Below are positions 59,001-64,000 of a stretch of DNA of 64,000 nucleotides, piece after piece. Source of the DNA: Hormiphora californensis. Taxonomy: Eukaryota > Ctenophora > Tentaculata > Cydippida > Pleurobrachiidae. The notes beneath the pieces were generated by a model that made no database searches, was not told the DNA's origin, and saw only the letters and a list, made by a program, of their open reading frames with translations. Position 1 is the stretch's first letter. Each line of letters begins with the position of its first letter. Where the stretch lies: contig CM035355.1 of NCBI GenBank assembly GCA_020137815.1, positions 6,139,097 to 6,203,096 on the forward strand, given 5' to 3'. The translations under genes and the position numbers were made by a program.

Positions 59001-60267
59001 GGCCTGAGGCTAACAGCCTCACCATCAAGTTCCTTCTCTTCCTTTTATTCACTTGGTGGACCATCGTCTCTCTTGACGGTCGGTTACAATGTTCTAACGC
59101 CAAATATCCTCTTCTACAGGTTCAGTATAGAGCCGAGCACCCTACAGACCATTAGCCTAACAGTCACGCCCACTAAGGAAGGATTCTGGAACAAAGCTAT
59201 GACAGATACCCTCTCAACATACTTTGCCCAAAAGGTGCGTGTGTTTCAATGTCACTAGAAAAAGAACAGTTCTCTGAAATTGGGTGTTGTTAAGAGTCTA
59301 CTTGATGTGTGGTTTAACCCCCCCTTTCTCATATGCATAAAATTATCTGTGTATAAGCAATACATAAGTCTAGCACATAATGCTAATATATAAATCCCCA
59401 TTCTTATCTCCATCAGATAGCAGTCCACCCCTTCAAGTACCACGTGGTCAGCAGTTTTATCCGTGTACTGGGTGCCCCCAAGGAGATACTCCAACAGTTT
59501 GTGAACATTATGGCCTTTGAGTTGAGGCCCGATCCCAGACTACCATGGAAAGTGAGCTGGCTGCCCATGGTACCCCCGCCAATCCACCATGATTTCCTGG
59601 ACAATGGGGTGACAGGGGTGGTCCAGACAAAGAACAAGACACTCTTCTTTGTAAGTTATTTAATTAGTTAACACAACTTAGCTCATTAAAAACAACTATA
59701 TCACACAGCAGAATCTGTTACACTATCTAGTATCTAGTAATCTCTCCCCTCCCTCTCTTGTCAGCCCAGTAATCTAGTAATCACCCATCCCCTCTGCCCT
59801 CCAGATCCGGCTGTCCCATGATGAGCGGCCGAGTGACCCAGTTTATATCCCGATGGTCTATGAACAGACTACGGGTATAACCAAGAGCCCGGAACAGTTG
59901 ATGCCTAACGATCCAATGGCTCAGAAGATTAGTGAACACTTCAAACTTGTCAACTCCATCTGTATTGACCAAGGTATTATTATTTCTACATTGTAGTAGT
60001 GTGTAGGCCGTAGGGTAGGGTTAGGTCGTTAATTTACCCAGTGGATAGTAGGGTGGGATCGTTACTTTACCGGGTTTGCACTTTTCAAGGGCTGTGTTTC
60101 CTTCATGATGACTAAGTTAGTAGTTCCTATCAACGTGTGTTGCAATATTTTATAATCCATCATTTCCAGGTAACCCACAAGGACCGGGAACTATCAGTGA
60201 GTGTATATTGGACCTCCTGAAGAACCTCAGTCCCTGGCCTGTCCCTATGCCAGGACACAAGAAGTGA
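31644..60267 (+). CDS. MED14: Mediator complex subunit 14, host gene for nested genes
   Basis: I joined 26 exons into one frame of 1,335 codons (human about 1,450): 31644-31741, 31864-32300, 32500-32762, 32945-33054, 37688-37796, 37951-38070, 38255-38439, 38595-38751, 39667-39761, 39895-39982, 41481-41630, 42353-42529, 43401-43597, 44499-44559, 44742-44926, 46359-46511, 46720-46895, 47035-47196, 47378-47533, 52245-52388, 57910-58016, 58359-58420, 59120-59234, 59417-59650, 59805-59973, 60170-60267. MED14 is the scaffold linking head, middle and tail of Mediator at RNA polymerase II promoters. Family matches include the N-terminal [14 protein letters not shown] and [12 protein letters not shown], the mid-region [11 protein letters not shown], the Pro/Gln/Ser-rich linker (46720-47533), and C-terminal [15 protein letters not shown]. 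An open segment at 39385-39490 has splice-like edges but breaks the phase and was left out. The exon at 46720 could start further upstream. Confidence 0.93.
33373..34307. mobile_element. Near-perfect foldback MITE in MED14 intron 4
   Basis: Arms of about 450 bp are inverted and almost identical (a 69-codon frame repeats unchanged on opposite strands). The outer ends read GTAGAGGCAATAATTACACT and GTGTAATTATTGCCTCTAC with TA on each side, compatible with TA target duplication (Tc1/mariner-type). A loop of roughly 30 bp lies near 33830-33860. No transposase. Confidence 0.88.
34468..36324 (-). CDS. Class A (rhodopsin-like) GPCR nested antisense in MED14 intron 4
   Basis: Four minus-strand exons join in phase: 36324-36186, 36028-35957, 35745-35637, 35446-34468 (432 aa). 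All seven membrane segments are present. TM1 has the GN pair ([13 protein letters not shown]); TM2 has VVDFIVG in the place of the usual LAVADL; a Cys (HWCEIE) sits at the start of TM3; TM3 ends SVDRFLAAY, a DRF version of DRY; TM6 has VSWLP where CWxP is usual; TM7 ends NPIIY, followed by a basic helix-8-like segment. The C-tail is about 100 residues, rich in Ser/Thr and Lys. Ligand class cannot be told; an amine- or peptide-receptor-like fold is all that is supported. The first Met gives almost no extracellular N-terminus, so an upstream exon is possible. It lies entirely within an intron of MED14, on the opposite strand. Confidence 0.9.
36615..36977 (+). other. Unassigned 120-codon frame in MED14 intron 4
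   Basis: An open frame begins with ATG and encodes a basic, Trp-containing peptide ([32 protein letters not shown]). No family is recognised and no splice signals frame it. It lies upstream of the antisense GPCR, so it could be a cryptic exon, a small nested gene or chance. Confidence 0.2.
38789..38859. repeat. Short dispersed repeat (GTCAG-GCATTGGCCTG), copy 1
   Basis: A 20-bp motif, GTCAG(C/A)G(C/T)ATTGGCCTG, occurs at both ends of a 70-bp segment. A related segment lies at 58931-59008 in another MED14 intron with the same end motif and the shared internal CGGAG...TGTG/GCGAGAACNGTGGTCAGAG. It is a dispersed short repeat of unknown type. Confidence 0.6.
40531..40700. repeat. Direct duplication, copy 1 (with 41297-41468)
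   Basis: 170 bp closely match 41297-41468, starting at ACATCGTG and ending at TTCCTCGCATC. The second copy runs to within 12 bp of a MED14 exon (41481) and overlaps the 5' part of the antisense GPCR fragment. A partial tandem duplication of the intron's 3' end is the simplest reading. Confidence 0.85.
40935..41393 (-). pseudogene. Antisense GPCR fragment (TM6-TM7-tail) in MED14 intron
   Basis: The minus-strand frame encodes TM6 ([19 protein letters not shown]), a short extracellular loop, TM7 ([18 protein letters not shown], with NPxxY) and a helix-8-like [11 protein letters not shown] segment, then a basic tail. TM1-TM5 are not found: the minus-strand upstream side runs straight into a MED14 exon at 41481, and the frame has no ATG at its beginning. 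It is therefore a truncated class A receptor or a last exon whose partners lie elsewhere. It is not a copy of the intact receptor at 34468-36324, as the TM6 and TM7 sequences differ. Confidence 0.75.
41297..41468. repeat. Direct duplication, copy 2 (with 40531-40700)
   Basis: The second copy contains the sequence leading into the MED14 acceptor before 41481. See 40531-40700. Confidence 0.85.
41702..42245. repeat. Low-complexity foldback of (GAT)T-runs with C/G-run ends
   Basis: The outer ends GGGGGGGTGCAGCCCAAAAA and TTTTTTTGGGGCTGCACCCC are inverted, with CCAACCATACCCTGG repeated near both. The interior is T-rich with GATCNTTTTTGAT units on the left half and the A-rich inverse on the right half. 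The whole 0.54 kb can fold back on itself. It lies in the MED14 intron before exon 42353-42529. Confidence 0.8.
42775..43021. repeat. (TC)n microsatellite in MED14 intron
   Basis: TC repeats with interruptions form two blocks, the last a pure run of about 80 bp. Not adjacent to a splice site. Confidence 0.95.
43895..44060. repeat. (TC)n microsatellite in MED14 intron
   Basis: TC repeats with CCCCCATT interruptions lie between exons 43401-43597 and 44499-44559. Confidence 0.95.
45142..45825 (-). CDS. Single-exon nested gene: probable N-myristoylated Pro/Ser-rich protein
   Basis: A 227-aa frame with no introns lies on the minus strand inside MED14 intron 44927-46358. It starts [11 protein letters not shown]: Gly2, Cys4, Ser6 and Lys7-8 fit N-myristoylation plus nearby palmitoylation and a basic patch, as in many plasma-membrane-anchored signalling proteins. 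A basic cluster ([13 protein letters not shown]) follows near residue 30, then a Pro-rich middle with repeated SP/TP sites ([29 protein letters not shown]) that could be phosphorylated by proline-directed kinases. No catalytic domain is recognisable. The length, ATG and residue bias argue against chance, but no homologue is recalled, so the function is unknown. Confidence 0.65.
   Translation of the reverse strand: MGSCYSKKSSSPSNDSFSDNTSTASSFRRNHRVLRRKKNNTRPVLVNPPSFVYIPAAEFNAKPTPPPAAFADAGPDLPPFLHHQSTLATQRTDPRNPDFNRIYRRSGIVNKQLFLNCGFLVDDQYFTPTPRSPNNPLSPITPGFPDMIPSPAAVPITPGPIPSPQLTSGYFTLNNRTSTTQGAISQTTTYISADGTRDVFSFDENDVAKRKGVNTSSSLQREVIALF
47541..47654. repeat. (GAGACA)n hexanucleotide repeat
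   Basis: About 19 near-perfect units start 8 bp after the donor of MED14 exon 47378-47533. In the plus frame it would read as poly-Arg-Gln if the intron were retained. Confidence 0.95.
48565..49971 (+). CDS. F-box protein nested in MED14 intron 19
   Basis: A 468-aa uninterrupted frame starts at ATG 48565. The frame stays open upstream to 48502, but without an ATG, and a TACTCCCAG acceptor-like site lies five bases before the chosen ATG. The N-terminus is a clear F-box ([20 protein letters not shown], then [19 protein letters not shown]), the SKP1-binding module of SCF ubiquitin ligases. The remaining 400 residues contain repeated short beta-like units ([66 protein letters not shown]) that suggest a degenerate beta-propeller for substrate binding. 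Substrates are unknown. It is encoded on the same strand as MED14 and ends 268 bp before the P450 start. Confidence 0.85.
   Translation: MFNILPVEICERILCHVDPTTITQCLLVSHHWHATITNLSRVWATACHRANITLPRPLHSAWDYRERLRMLRERCSRLDMRGYRMDGEVGGGVKVISGNGWCVVMVTVSGWLKVVELDSWNVVGETQVEWDGEEVVCCEASEDRVCLCFTSNRVTVYKLDTLTPVYSFNIRSVAEIKCVRLGGGDMVAILAGLMISLWRGGQHVTDFREVSRFSWKLWDGGTCKDGLYDRVLTFTPSLLLAVSPSTFHTISPTDGSHTSVPVPSCTCSTELLATQKCYLWPCVVSSARFTCIRSTCGIHLYNTDSLAHVRTHRVTYNPCERLIAPLSRANIVGVGSKFILCIDPHYFPRLLLIDTQTGGEVSTVGKWKGECEEQISIYLGIYHTSYFVRPTSLNSWLDGDFGDVTTTSSVAALVYRHRDFLSSERIWVFQLENFRVRSGEQCQEFFGSASRSIVARQPPQCQATIVSG
50240..51676 (+). CDS. Cytochrome P450 (single exon, possibly CYP46-like), nested in MED14 intron 19
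   Basis: A 478-aa intronless frame, a full-length microsomal P450. It has an N-terminal membrane anchor and HIPGPP hinge; C-helix [13 protein letters not shown]-helix AGYDTA (the acid-Thr pair that handles oxygen is D-T here); K-helix ExxR as EAMR; meander PERW instead of the usual PERF; and the haem-binding loop FMIGPRSC, with Cys as the proximal ligand. P450s are haem monooxygenases of sterol, fatty-acid or xenobiotic metabolism at the ER. The HIPGPP start and haem region recall CYP46/CYP4-clan enzymes, but family assignment needs alignment. Lack of introns suggests a retrocopy origin or ancestral intron loss. The stop codon lies inside the inverted repeat of a small MITE. Confidence 0.92.
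   Translation: MLLTLSFLLVLLLLSVLYVLSTIAHARYSFRHIPGPPIAHLISGHAGLIIRLMREEGHSYNYRLAWCTQFPTLYVAWLYHTPQICITDAPTLHRYFSQPREKFLYPFLGYCMGTRVMGYNSIFNDPGSEIWRRKRAHFRPFFAASVAHRGHWAGEIEERSQDLLDLLVPGTEVDLVDLSKRFLFDVIAGLVLGDSPGSLHTECPVKDALDTFMSLGFQNALSFTNNIPFFKSEVKRTFLAAVKLCREYGSELVRRRVEEDPTLSHHQDILTLIIQANNGDVESMVDDITVFLLAGYDTAANVLGFVWALLLEHPRVLERAREEARGLERKDAMWFMKLEYIESCCLEAMRLFPVAPVSHRINRRETTIAGYRIPGIPAQIQANSYTQHRNPRYWHDPEEFLPERWGGGFTAPPGTYMPFMIGPRSCISKDLAMTVLKVTLGTLLRERCFERGGGERRIGAKQVFTLHPDRKVMARVIN
51669..51931. mobile_element. 263-bp MITE overlapping the P450 stop codon
   Basis: TIRs TTAATTAATTACCTTATTCTCGTT (51669-51692) and AACGAGAGTAAGGTAATTAATTAA (51908-51931) match with one difference. Subterminal GAAACTTTT/AAAAGTTTC motifs repeat in both orientations. 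The P450 stop (51674-51676) is within the left TIR, and the element contains AATAAA at 51795-51800, which may serve as the P450 poly(A) signal. Confidence 0.8.
51795..51800 (+). terminator. Candidate poly(A) signal of the P450 gene inside a MITE
   Basis: AATAAA lies 119 bp after the P450 stop, within the MITE at 51669-51931. If used, it would also be a premature signal inside a MED14 intron on the same strand. Confidence 0.4.
52411..52494. mobile_element. 84-bp pogo-like MITE (relative of 18189-18902)
   Basis: CAGTCGGACCCCGATTTACC at the left and an inverted AGACCCTGATTTACCAGAAC-type right end, flanked by TA on both sides. It is a minimal version consisting of little more than the two TIRs. 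It lies 23 bp after a MED14 exon donor. Confidence 0.8.
52604..52769. mobile_element. Small TIR element
   Basis: GCTTGTAGT...TACCGTAATGAAAATACAGTAAG at the left is matched by the inverse of CTTACTGTATCTTCGTTTTC...ACTACAAGC at the right. The TIRs are imperfect, and the interior is CG-rich (GCGCGCGG-type). Probable MITE. Confidence 0.6.
53006..56185 (-). CDS. LDL-receptor class A repeat/7TM receptor nested antisense in MED14 intron 20
   Basis: Two exons join in phase: 56185-53629 and 53544-53006 (1,031 aa). The N-terminus [17 protein letters not shown] is a signal peptide. About 600 extracellular residues are Cys-rich and include several LDLa-type modules ([51 protein letters not shown]), of which the last two keep the acidic calcium-binding pattern. 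Then comes a 7TM domain: TM2 [15 protein letters not shown], a Cys before TM3 (SSECSFLG), TM3 ending SITRVANI in place of DRY, a long second extracellular loop interrupted by the intron, TM6 with [10 protein letters not shown] and TM7 [11 protein letters not shown]. The arrangement resembles LDLa-bearing leucine-rich GPCRs (relaxin-receptor/GRL101 type), but I saw no clear leucine-rich repeats. Ligand unknown; probably cell-surface. Confidence 0.9.
56434..56482. repeat. 15-bp tandem repeat
   Basis: Three copies of AGAACTAGCTTT-type units (TTTAGAACTAGC) lie between the LDLa-receptor start and the element at 56491. Confidence 0.8.
56491..57587. mobile_element. 1.1 kb non-autonomous DNA transposon with about 130-bp TIRs
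   Basis: The left end GGCCCAAAAAAAACTAAGGG and right end CCCTTAGTTTTTTTTGGGCC are inverted, and similarity continues inward through GTATGGTTACTCATTCGAGG and its inverse CCTCGAATGAGTAACCATAC near 57490. The interior is unique and non-coding. No transposase. It fills part of the MED14 intron upstream of exon 57910-58016. Confidence 0.85.
58077..58213. mobile_element. 137-bp MITE
   Basis: The left end AAGTGCGATTTTTAATAAAG and inverse right end AAGTCCGATTTTTAAGAAAG both continue with CGAACCG. The interior is CG-rich (TTGCGCGC, GCGCGCCC). It lies 61 bp after the donor of MED14 exon 57910-58016. Confidence 0.75.
58431..58497. mobile_element. Degenerate pogo-like MITE copy
   Basis: The right end AAAATCGGGGTCCGACTG followed by TA matches the TIR of 18189-18902; the left end is decayed (CGGACCCCG). 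It begins about 10 bp after the donor of MED14 exon 58359-58420. Confidence 0.6.
58931..59008. repeat. Short dispersed repeat, copy 2
   Basis: Related to 38789-38859, with the same GTCAGAGCATTGGCCTGA motif at both ends. Lies in the MED14 intron before exon 59120-59234. Confidence 0.6.
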
Positions 60268-62099
60268 GGGATGCTTTGTGATCTACCGAACCCTCATAAA
60301 ATGACGGTGTGAGCCACACAAGGGGCTTTGTGATTGAACTGACATTGAGAAAATATGTCATCATCATCCACTGGATCTTATTGATGATACATTGAAGATA
60401 CATTCATTATTTATGGTTTACTGTGTCACAGTGAAACAAGATTGGACTGTGTTCAACACATTACACATCCCCAAATGTGCTCTGGCCTCATGGCAACTGT
60501 GTATAAAATATAAGTGTGGCAGTGTGGCAGTGTGACTGACGACTATGACATGCTACACTGTCCCTCTCAGCTGCCACAGCGTTGCCCACTTTGCAGAGAC
60601 TAGAGAGGGACACTGTCTGGAACCCGGACAGCATGTCAATGCAAGTGTGGCCTGGATGATGGTACTCTTTCCCCACTCTTTTATTATTTTGTAACATTGT
60701 TTAATTTATGTTGCTAATTAGGCACCAACAATTCAATGAGTTCTTTGATTTGCAAACACCGTGTGGGGTTAATGTGTCGCGTGCAGTGGAAACTGTAACG
60801 CGCTAAATAATAATAAAGACGCCGCGCTGCTTTTACTTATGCGCGTTTCAAATTCAAGCTCACAAGATAGTGGAGAGCGCAGCTCCAGACCGCGCAATTC
60901 CAAGCCGCGCATTTTGTTCTTGCTTGCGCGCGCTGTGCCACTTGTTCGTCCATACTCGAGCCGAACCAGAAATTTTTCATTTCCACTTTTGTGGATTCTG
61001 GGAGGTTTGATCCGGACGGTCTGTACAATTTATTTGCGATTTCGATGGTTTTTCTTTATATCCTGTTTTATTTGTGTCGTTATTGATTCTAAACTTACAA
61101 ATTCATCGTTGCCCATGTTTTTCGTTGAAAGAAATTTTTGAAAAAGCTTGAGCAGCCTTCACCAAATGCCTGGATGAATAATTTGTCACTGTTAACTACG
61201 TTTTTGCTAGTTGTGTTGTACGCAGTGTCGATCAGTAGATCGTTACTTTTAGGAGCTGATATGTGTGGTTTACCATCGTCGTAGCTAAAAAAGAATGGGC
61301 GCTTCTTTTTCAGCACAAAAATCTGGTTCAGATACACTATATTGAGTAAAACACTTTTTCACAATCCAGACCCCTATCGTTACATCTATATAGTTTACAG
61401 TCTTAATCTTTGAAACGTTAGAACACTGGCAAACCTCCTCCGCATTTATCACTTAACTGCCGTACAATTTAACAAATTGGGCTGGCGTACTATAAATTTC
61501 GATATCTCTTGGAAGTCGAAATCTTTTTCGAGTGGAGATTTTAGTCATTCTCTTTTCAATATAATTAGTTGAAGCTTCTAAAGTAAACACTGCCATTGTT
61601 TGAAAAATACAAATGCCTACTGCCTAGCCTGAAAACCACCACTCTTATACAGATGTCAGATAAAATCAGAACCCAGACATGACAATGATCCATCAGAACC
61701 ATATGTCATAAACCAAGTGAGTTGTCTTGGAGATTCTCGATCGCAGGATATTCTAGTAACAACTGTTTTTAGATCTTTCTACATCAATGTCGCAACATCA
61801 CCCTCTATAACTATCTTTGCGCTACCCAGGTACCAACTGATATATGATAAACCAGGAATAAAGACTACTAAGTATATGAAGTTTTCACTGCGGTAGCCAG
61901 TGCTTTTCACGATCGAACGATAACCAAAATTTGGGAGACTGGGATGTAGTTGGAACAAGAGACAAGCTTCTACAATGTCCATTGCTAGGCAGGATTACTA
62001 TATATATATATATAGAACGTGGACTACACTGAACACTCACACAACCAATACTAAGAGGTGAATTATCGCAGTAATAGTAATAAATAGTAATATTTTCTC
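60268..62099. other. MED14 3' flank
   Basis: After the MED14 stop there are only short frames. AATAAA at 60812-60817 is the first clear poly(A) signal on the plus strand. A CG-rich patch at 60780-60960 resembles the start of another unit, but the frames there show no family resemblance. A TA repeat lies at 62001-62015. Confidence 0.45.
60812..60817 (+). terminator. Candidate MED14 poly(A) signal
   Basis: AATAAA 545 bp after the MED14 stop, within an AT-rich stretch (AATAATAATAAAG). Confidence 0.4.
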
Positions 62100-63140
62100 T
62101 TCCCTTCCCTTCCTTCCAGTTTCCCTTCCCTTCCGGCTTCCCCTTTCCCTTCCCTTCCGGCTTCCTCCCTTCCCTTCGGCTTCCTTCGGCTTCCCTTCCT
62201 TCCCTTCCCGTCCTTCCCTTCCTCCTTCCCTTCCCTTCCCTTCCCTTCCCTTCCTCTTCCCTTCCTTACCTTACCTTACTTACCTTACTTACCTTACCTT
62301 ACCTTACCTTACCTACTTACCTTACTTACCCTTACCTTGACCTTACCTTACCTTACCTTACCTTACCTTACCTTACCTTACCTTACCTTACCTTACCTTA
62401 CCTTACCTTACCTTACCTTTCCTTACCTTACCTTACCTTACCTTACCTTACCTTACCTTACCTTACCTTACCTTACCTTACCTTACCTTACCTTACCTTA
62501 CCTTACCTTACCTTACCTTACCTTACCTTACCTTACCTTACCTTACCTTACCTTACCTTACCTTACCTTACCTGTACCTTACTCTTCACCTTGACCTTAC
62601 CTTAAACCTTACCTTACCTTACCTTCCTTACCTTACCTTACCTACCTTCTTACCTACCTTACCTTACCTTACCTTACCTTACCTTACCTTACCTTACCTA
62701 CCTACTTACCTTACCTTACCTTACCTTACCTTACCTTACCTTACCTTACCTTACCTTACCTTACCTTACCTTACCTTACCTTACCTTACCTTTCCTTACC
62801 TTTCCTTACCCTTCCCTGTCCCTTTCCCTTCCCTTCCCTTCCCTTCCCTTCCTTCCCTTCCCTTCCCTTCCTTCCCTTCCCTTCCCTTCCCTTCCTTCCC
62901 TTCCCTTCCTTCCTTCCCTTCCCTTCCCTTCCCTTCCCTTCCCTTCCCTTCCCTTCCCTTCCCTTCCCCTTCCTTCCTTCCCTTCCCTTCCCTTCCCTTC
63001 CCTTCCTTCCCTTCCTTCGCTTCCCTTCGCTTAACTTACCTTACCTTACCTTACCTTACCTTACCTTACCTTACCTTATACCTTACCTTCGCTTACCTTA
63101 CCTTGCCTTGCCTTACCTTGCCTTGCCTTGCCTTGCCTTT
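62100..63140. repeat. Pentanucleotide satellite block (CTTCC/CTTAC/CTTGC)n
   Basis: About 1 kb of tandem 5-mers in zones: (CCCTT)n at 62100-62260, (CCTTA)n at 62260-62800, (CCCTT)n at 62800-63025, then (CCTTA)n and (CCTTG)n to 63140. All zones differ at one position of the same unit, so they look like variants of one array. The strand is pure pyrimidine or nearly so in the CCCTT zones. Confidence 0.95.
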
Positions 63141-63452
63141 TCATTTCATTTCAAAACTCTGCCTATACCTCCCCCTCCTTCTCCCTGCTGCAGGTTCAGG
63201 TGATTAAAAATGGGGATTCAATAGGGCACTCAGACTACTCACACGAGTTAGATAATTATTGATCCCACTAAACAGATGATATAGGGGATGCTGAACTACC
63301 TTTACTGTTGACCATAACAACTCCGAGTGTTCACTGTTCCACTGGAGGAGTTCTTATACATGGTAACTTGTCAGGATTGACTGTCAAGGCTTTTTAATCG
63401 TCAAAGCTGTGTTATACCAAAATCATGTTTTACACGTTTCCCTCCCCCTCAG

Positions 63453-63533
63453 GACTTTACACTGCGCTATCAGAACGGACCAGTAATAATCGAGAGTTAC
63501 TACTACACCCCTAACCATGTGGCTGCTGGTTGA
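63453..63533 (+). CDS. Possible terminal exon of an unidentified gene
   Basis: A CCTCCCCCTCAG acceptor is followed by an 81-nt frame ending in TGA that encodes a Tyr-rich C-terminus (YQNGPVIIESYYYTPNHVA). It may be the last exon of a plus-strand gene whose other exons were not found, perhaps beyond the satellite block. A second acceptor-like TGCTGCAG precedes an open stretch at 63195-63260. Phase and family are unknown. Confidence 0.25.
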   Translation, partial: DFTLRYQNGPVIIESYYYTPNHVAAG

Positions 63534-63682
63534 TCCAAGTTGGTTGGGGATAGATGAGATCCGGTTGATATAGGTGACTGTGTGGGGCTGTGGCTAGTGT
63601 TACTGTCAGTTATGTCAGGGTGGTCCTGTTGAGAACCTGTTGAGAACCTACTCAGTACTCTTGACATCATATCTAGATGGAT

Positions 63683-63734
63683 GGAATTGAGTGTGTGGGT
63701 TACAGATATATCTGTAACCCACACACTCAATTCC
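63683..63734. repeat. Perfect 52-bp palindrome
   Basis: GGAATTGAGTGTGTGGGTTA is followed by CAGATA and then the exact inverse, with no loop. The two 26-bp halves match completely. It could form a cruciform or a hairpin RNA, or be a recent inverted duplication. Function unknown. Confidence 0.95.
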
Positions 63735-64000
63735 AGGTGTTCAACGGTTGATTGTCCTTCTCAAAAATAGTCTATCAGAGGATAACTACTATCTCACACA
63801 TCAACAGCTACAGCTGCAGGTGGAACAGGAAAGGAAGCAGTGAATCACTGTCAGTTATCGATGGGAAAAGGGGTTATGTTGCATGTCGCGCCCCTCTGTT
63901 TCGCCGTCAAGTGGTTATGGCATCGACATTATGAGTGAGAGCAACCAGTGGTAGATTATGCTTTATAGTTCTCTATATTTTAGTTTGACAAGTCAAATTT
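63735..64000. other. Right end, nothing recognised
   Basis: A short unsupported frame only; no splice-framed exon or repeat was identified. Confidence 0.3.

Noticed and set aside
60839-61141. 100-codon frame with hydrophobic segments after MED14
   Set aside because: No splice context, no family resemblance and odd composition; the hydrophobic stretch comes from T-rich sequence.
62337-62594. Frame of TLPYL repeats
   Set aside because: Translation of the CCTTA pentanucleotide satellite; not a gene and not a telomere in any form I recognise.

Overview
The window is animal nuclear DNA. Genes are split by many short GT-AG introns, and the recognisable proteins are conserved metazoan/eukaryotic families (TVP23, WDR33, an acyl-glycerolphosphate acyltransferase, MED14) together with animal-type products (class A GPCRs, an LDL-receptor-class-A/7TM receptor, a sushi-domain secreted protein, a cytochrome P450). 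The species cannot be named from sequence alone. The density of genes nested in introns suggests an early-branching metazoan; a ctenophore is my guess, an inference only.

Layout. 1-5.3 kb: flank with a foldback element, GA microsatellites and a few exon-like segments of an unidentified minus-strand gene. 5.35-7.2 kb: a six-exon secreted protein with a C-terminal sushi domain. 7.3-16.8 kb: a complete 9.5 kb LTR element (TG...CA long terminal repeats, polypurine tract, 4-bp target duplication GAAA) whose 7.3 kb interior shows no gag/pol reading frame. 16.8-19.1 kb: transposon remnants. 19.1-31.1 kb: three tightly spaced plus-strand housekeeping genes, TVP23, WDR33 and AGPAT, each about 0.5 kb from the next.

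31.6-60.3 kb: MED14. I could join 26 exons into one 1,335-codon frame across 28.6 kb. Its introns hold a nested set of other genes: an antisense four-exon class A GPCR, an antisense fragment of another GPCR, an antisense single-exon gene for a probably lipidated Pro-rich protein, a sense pair (F-box protein, then P450) in one 4.7 kb intron, and an antisense two-exon LDLa/7TM receptor in a 5.5 kb intron. 60.3-64 kb: MED14 3' flank, about 1 kb of pentanucleotide satellite, a possible terminal exon of another gene and a perfect 52-bp palindrome.

Functionally, WDR33 (mRNA 3'-end formation) and MED14 (Mediator scaffold) act in mRNA production, while TVP23 and AGPAT act in Golgi and phospholipid membrane biology. 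No operon logic is implied by proximity, although strong splice-acceptor-like tracts lie just before several start codons. Many introns carry hairpin or terminal-inverted-repeat elements; several are near-perfect foldbacks that would form long dsRNA in pre-mRNA. Exon boundaries were worked out by hand from splice signals, phase and family similarity; no alignment was run.
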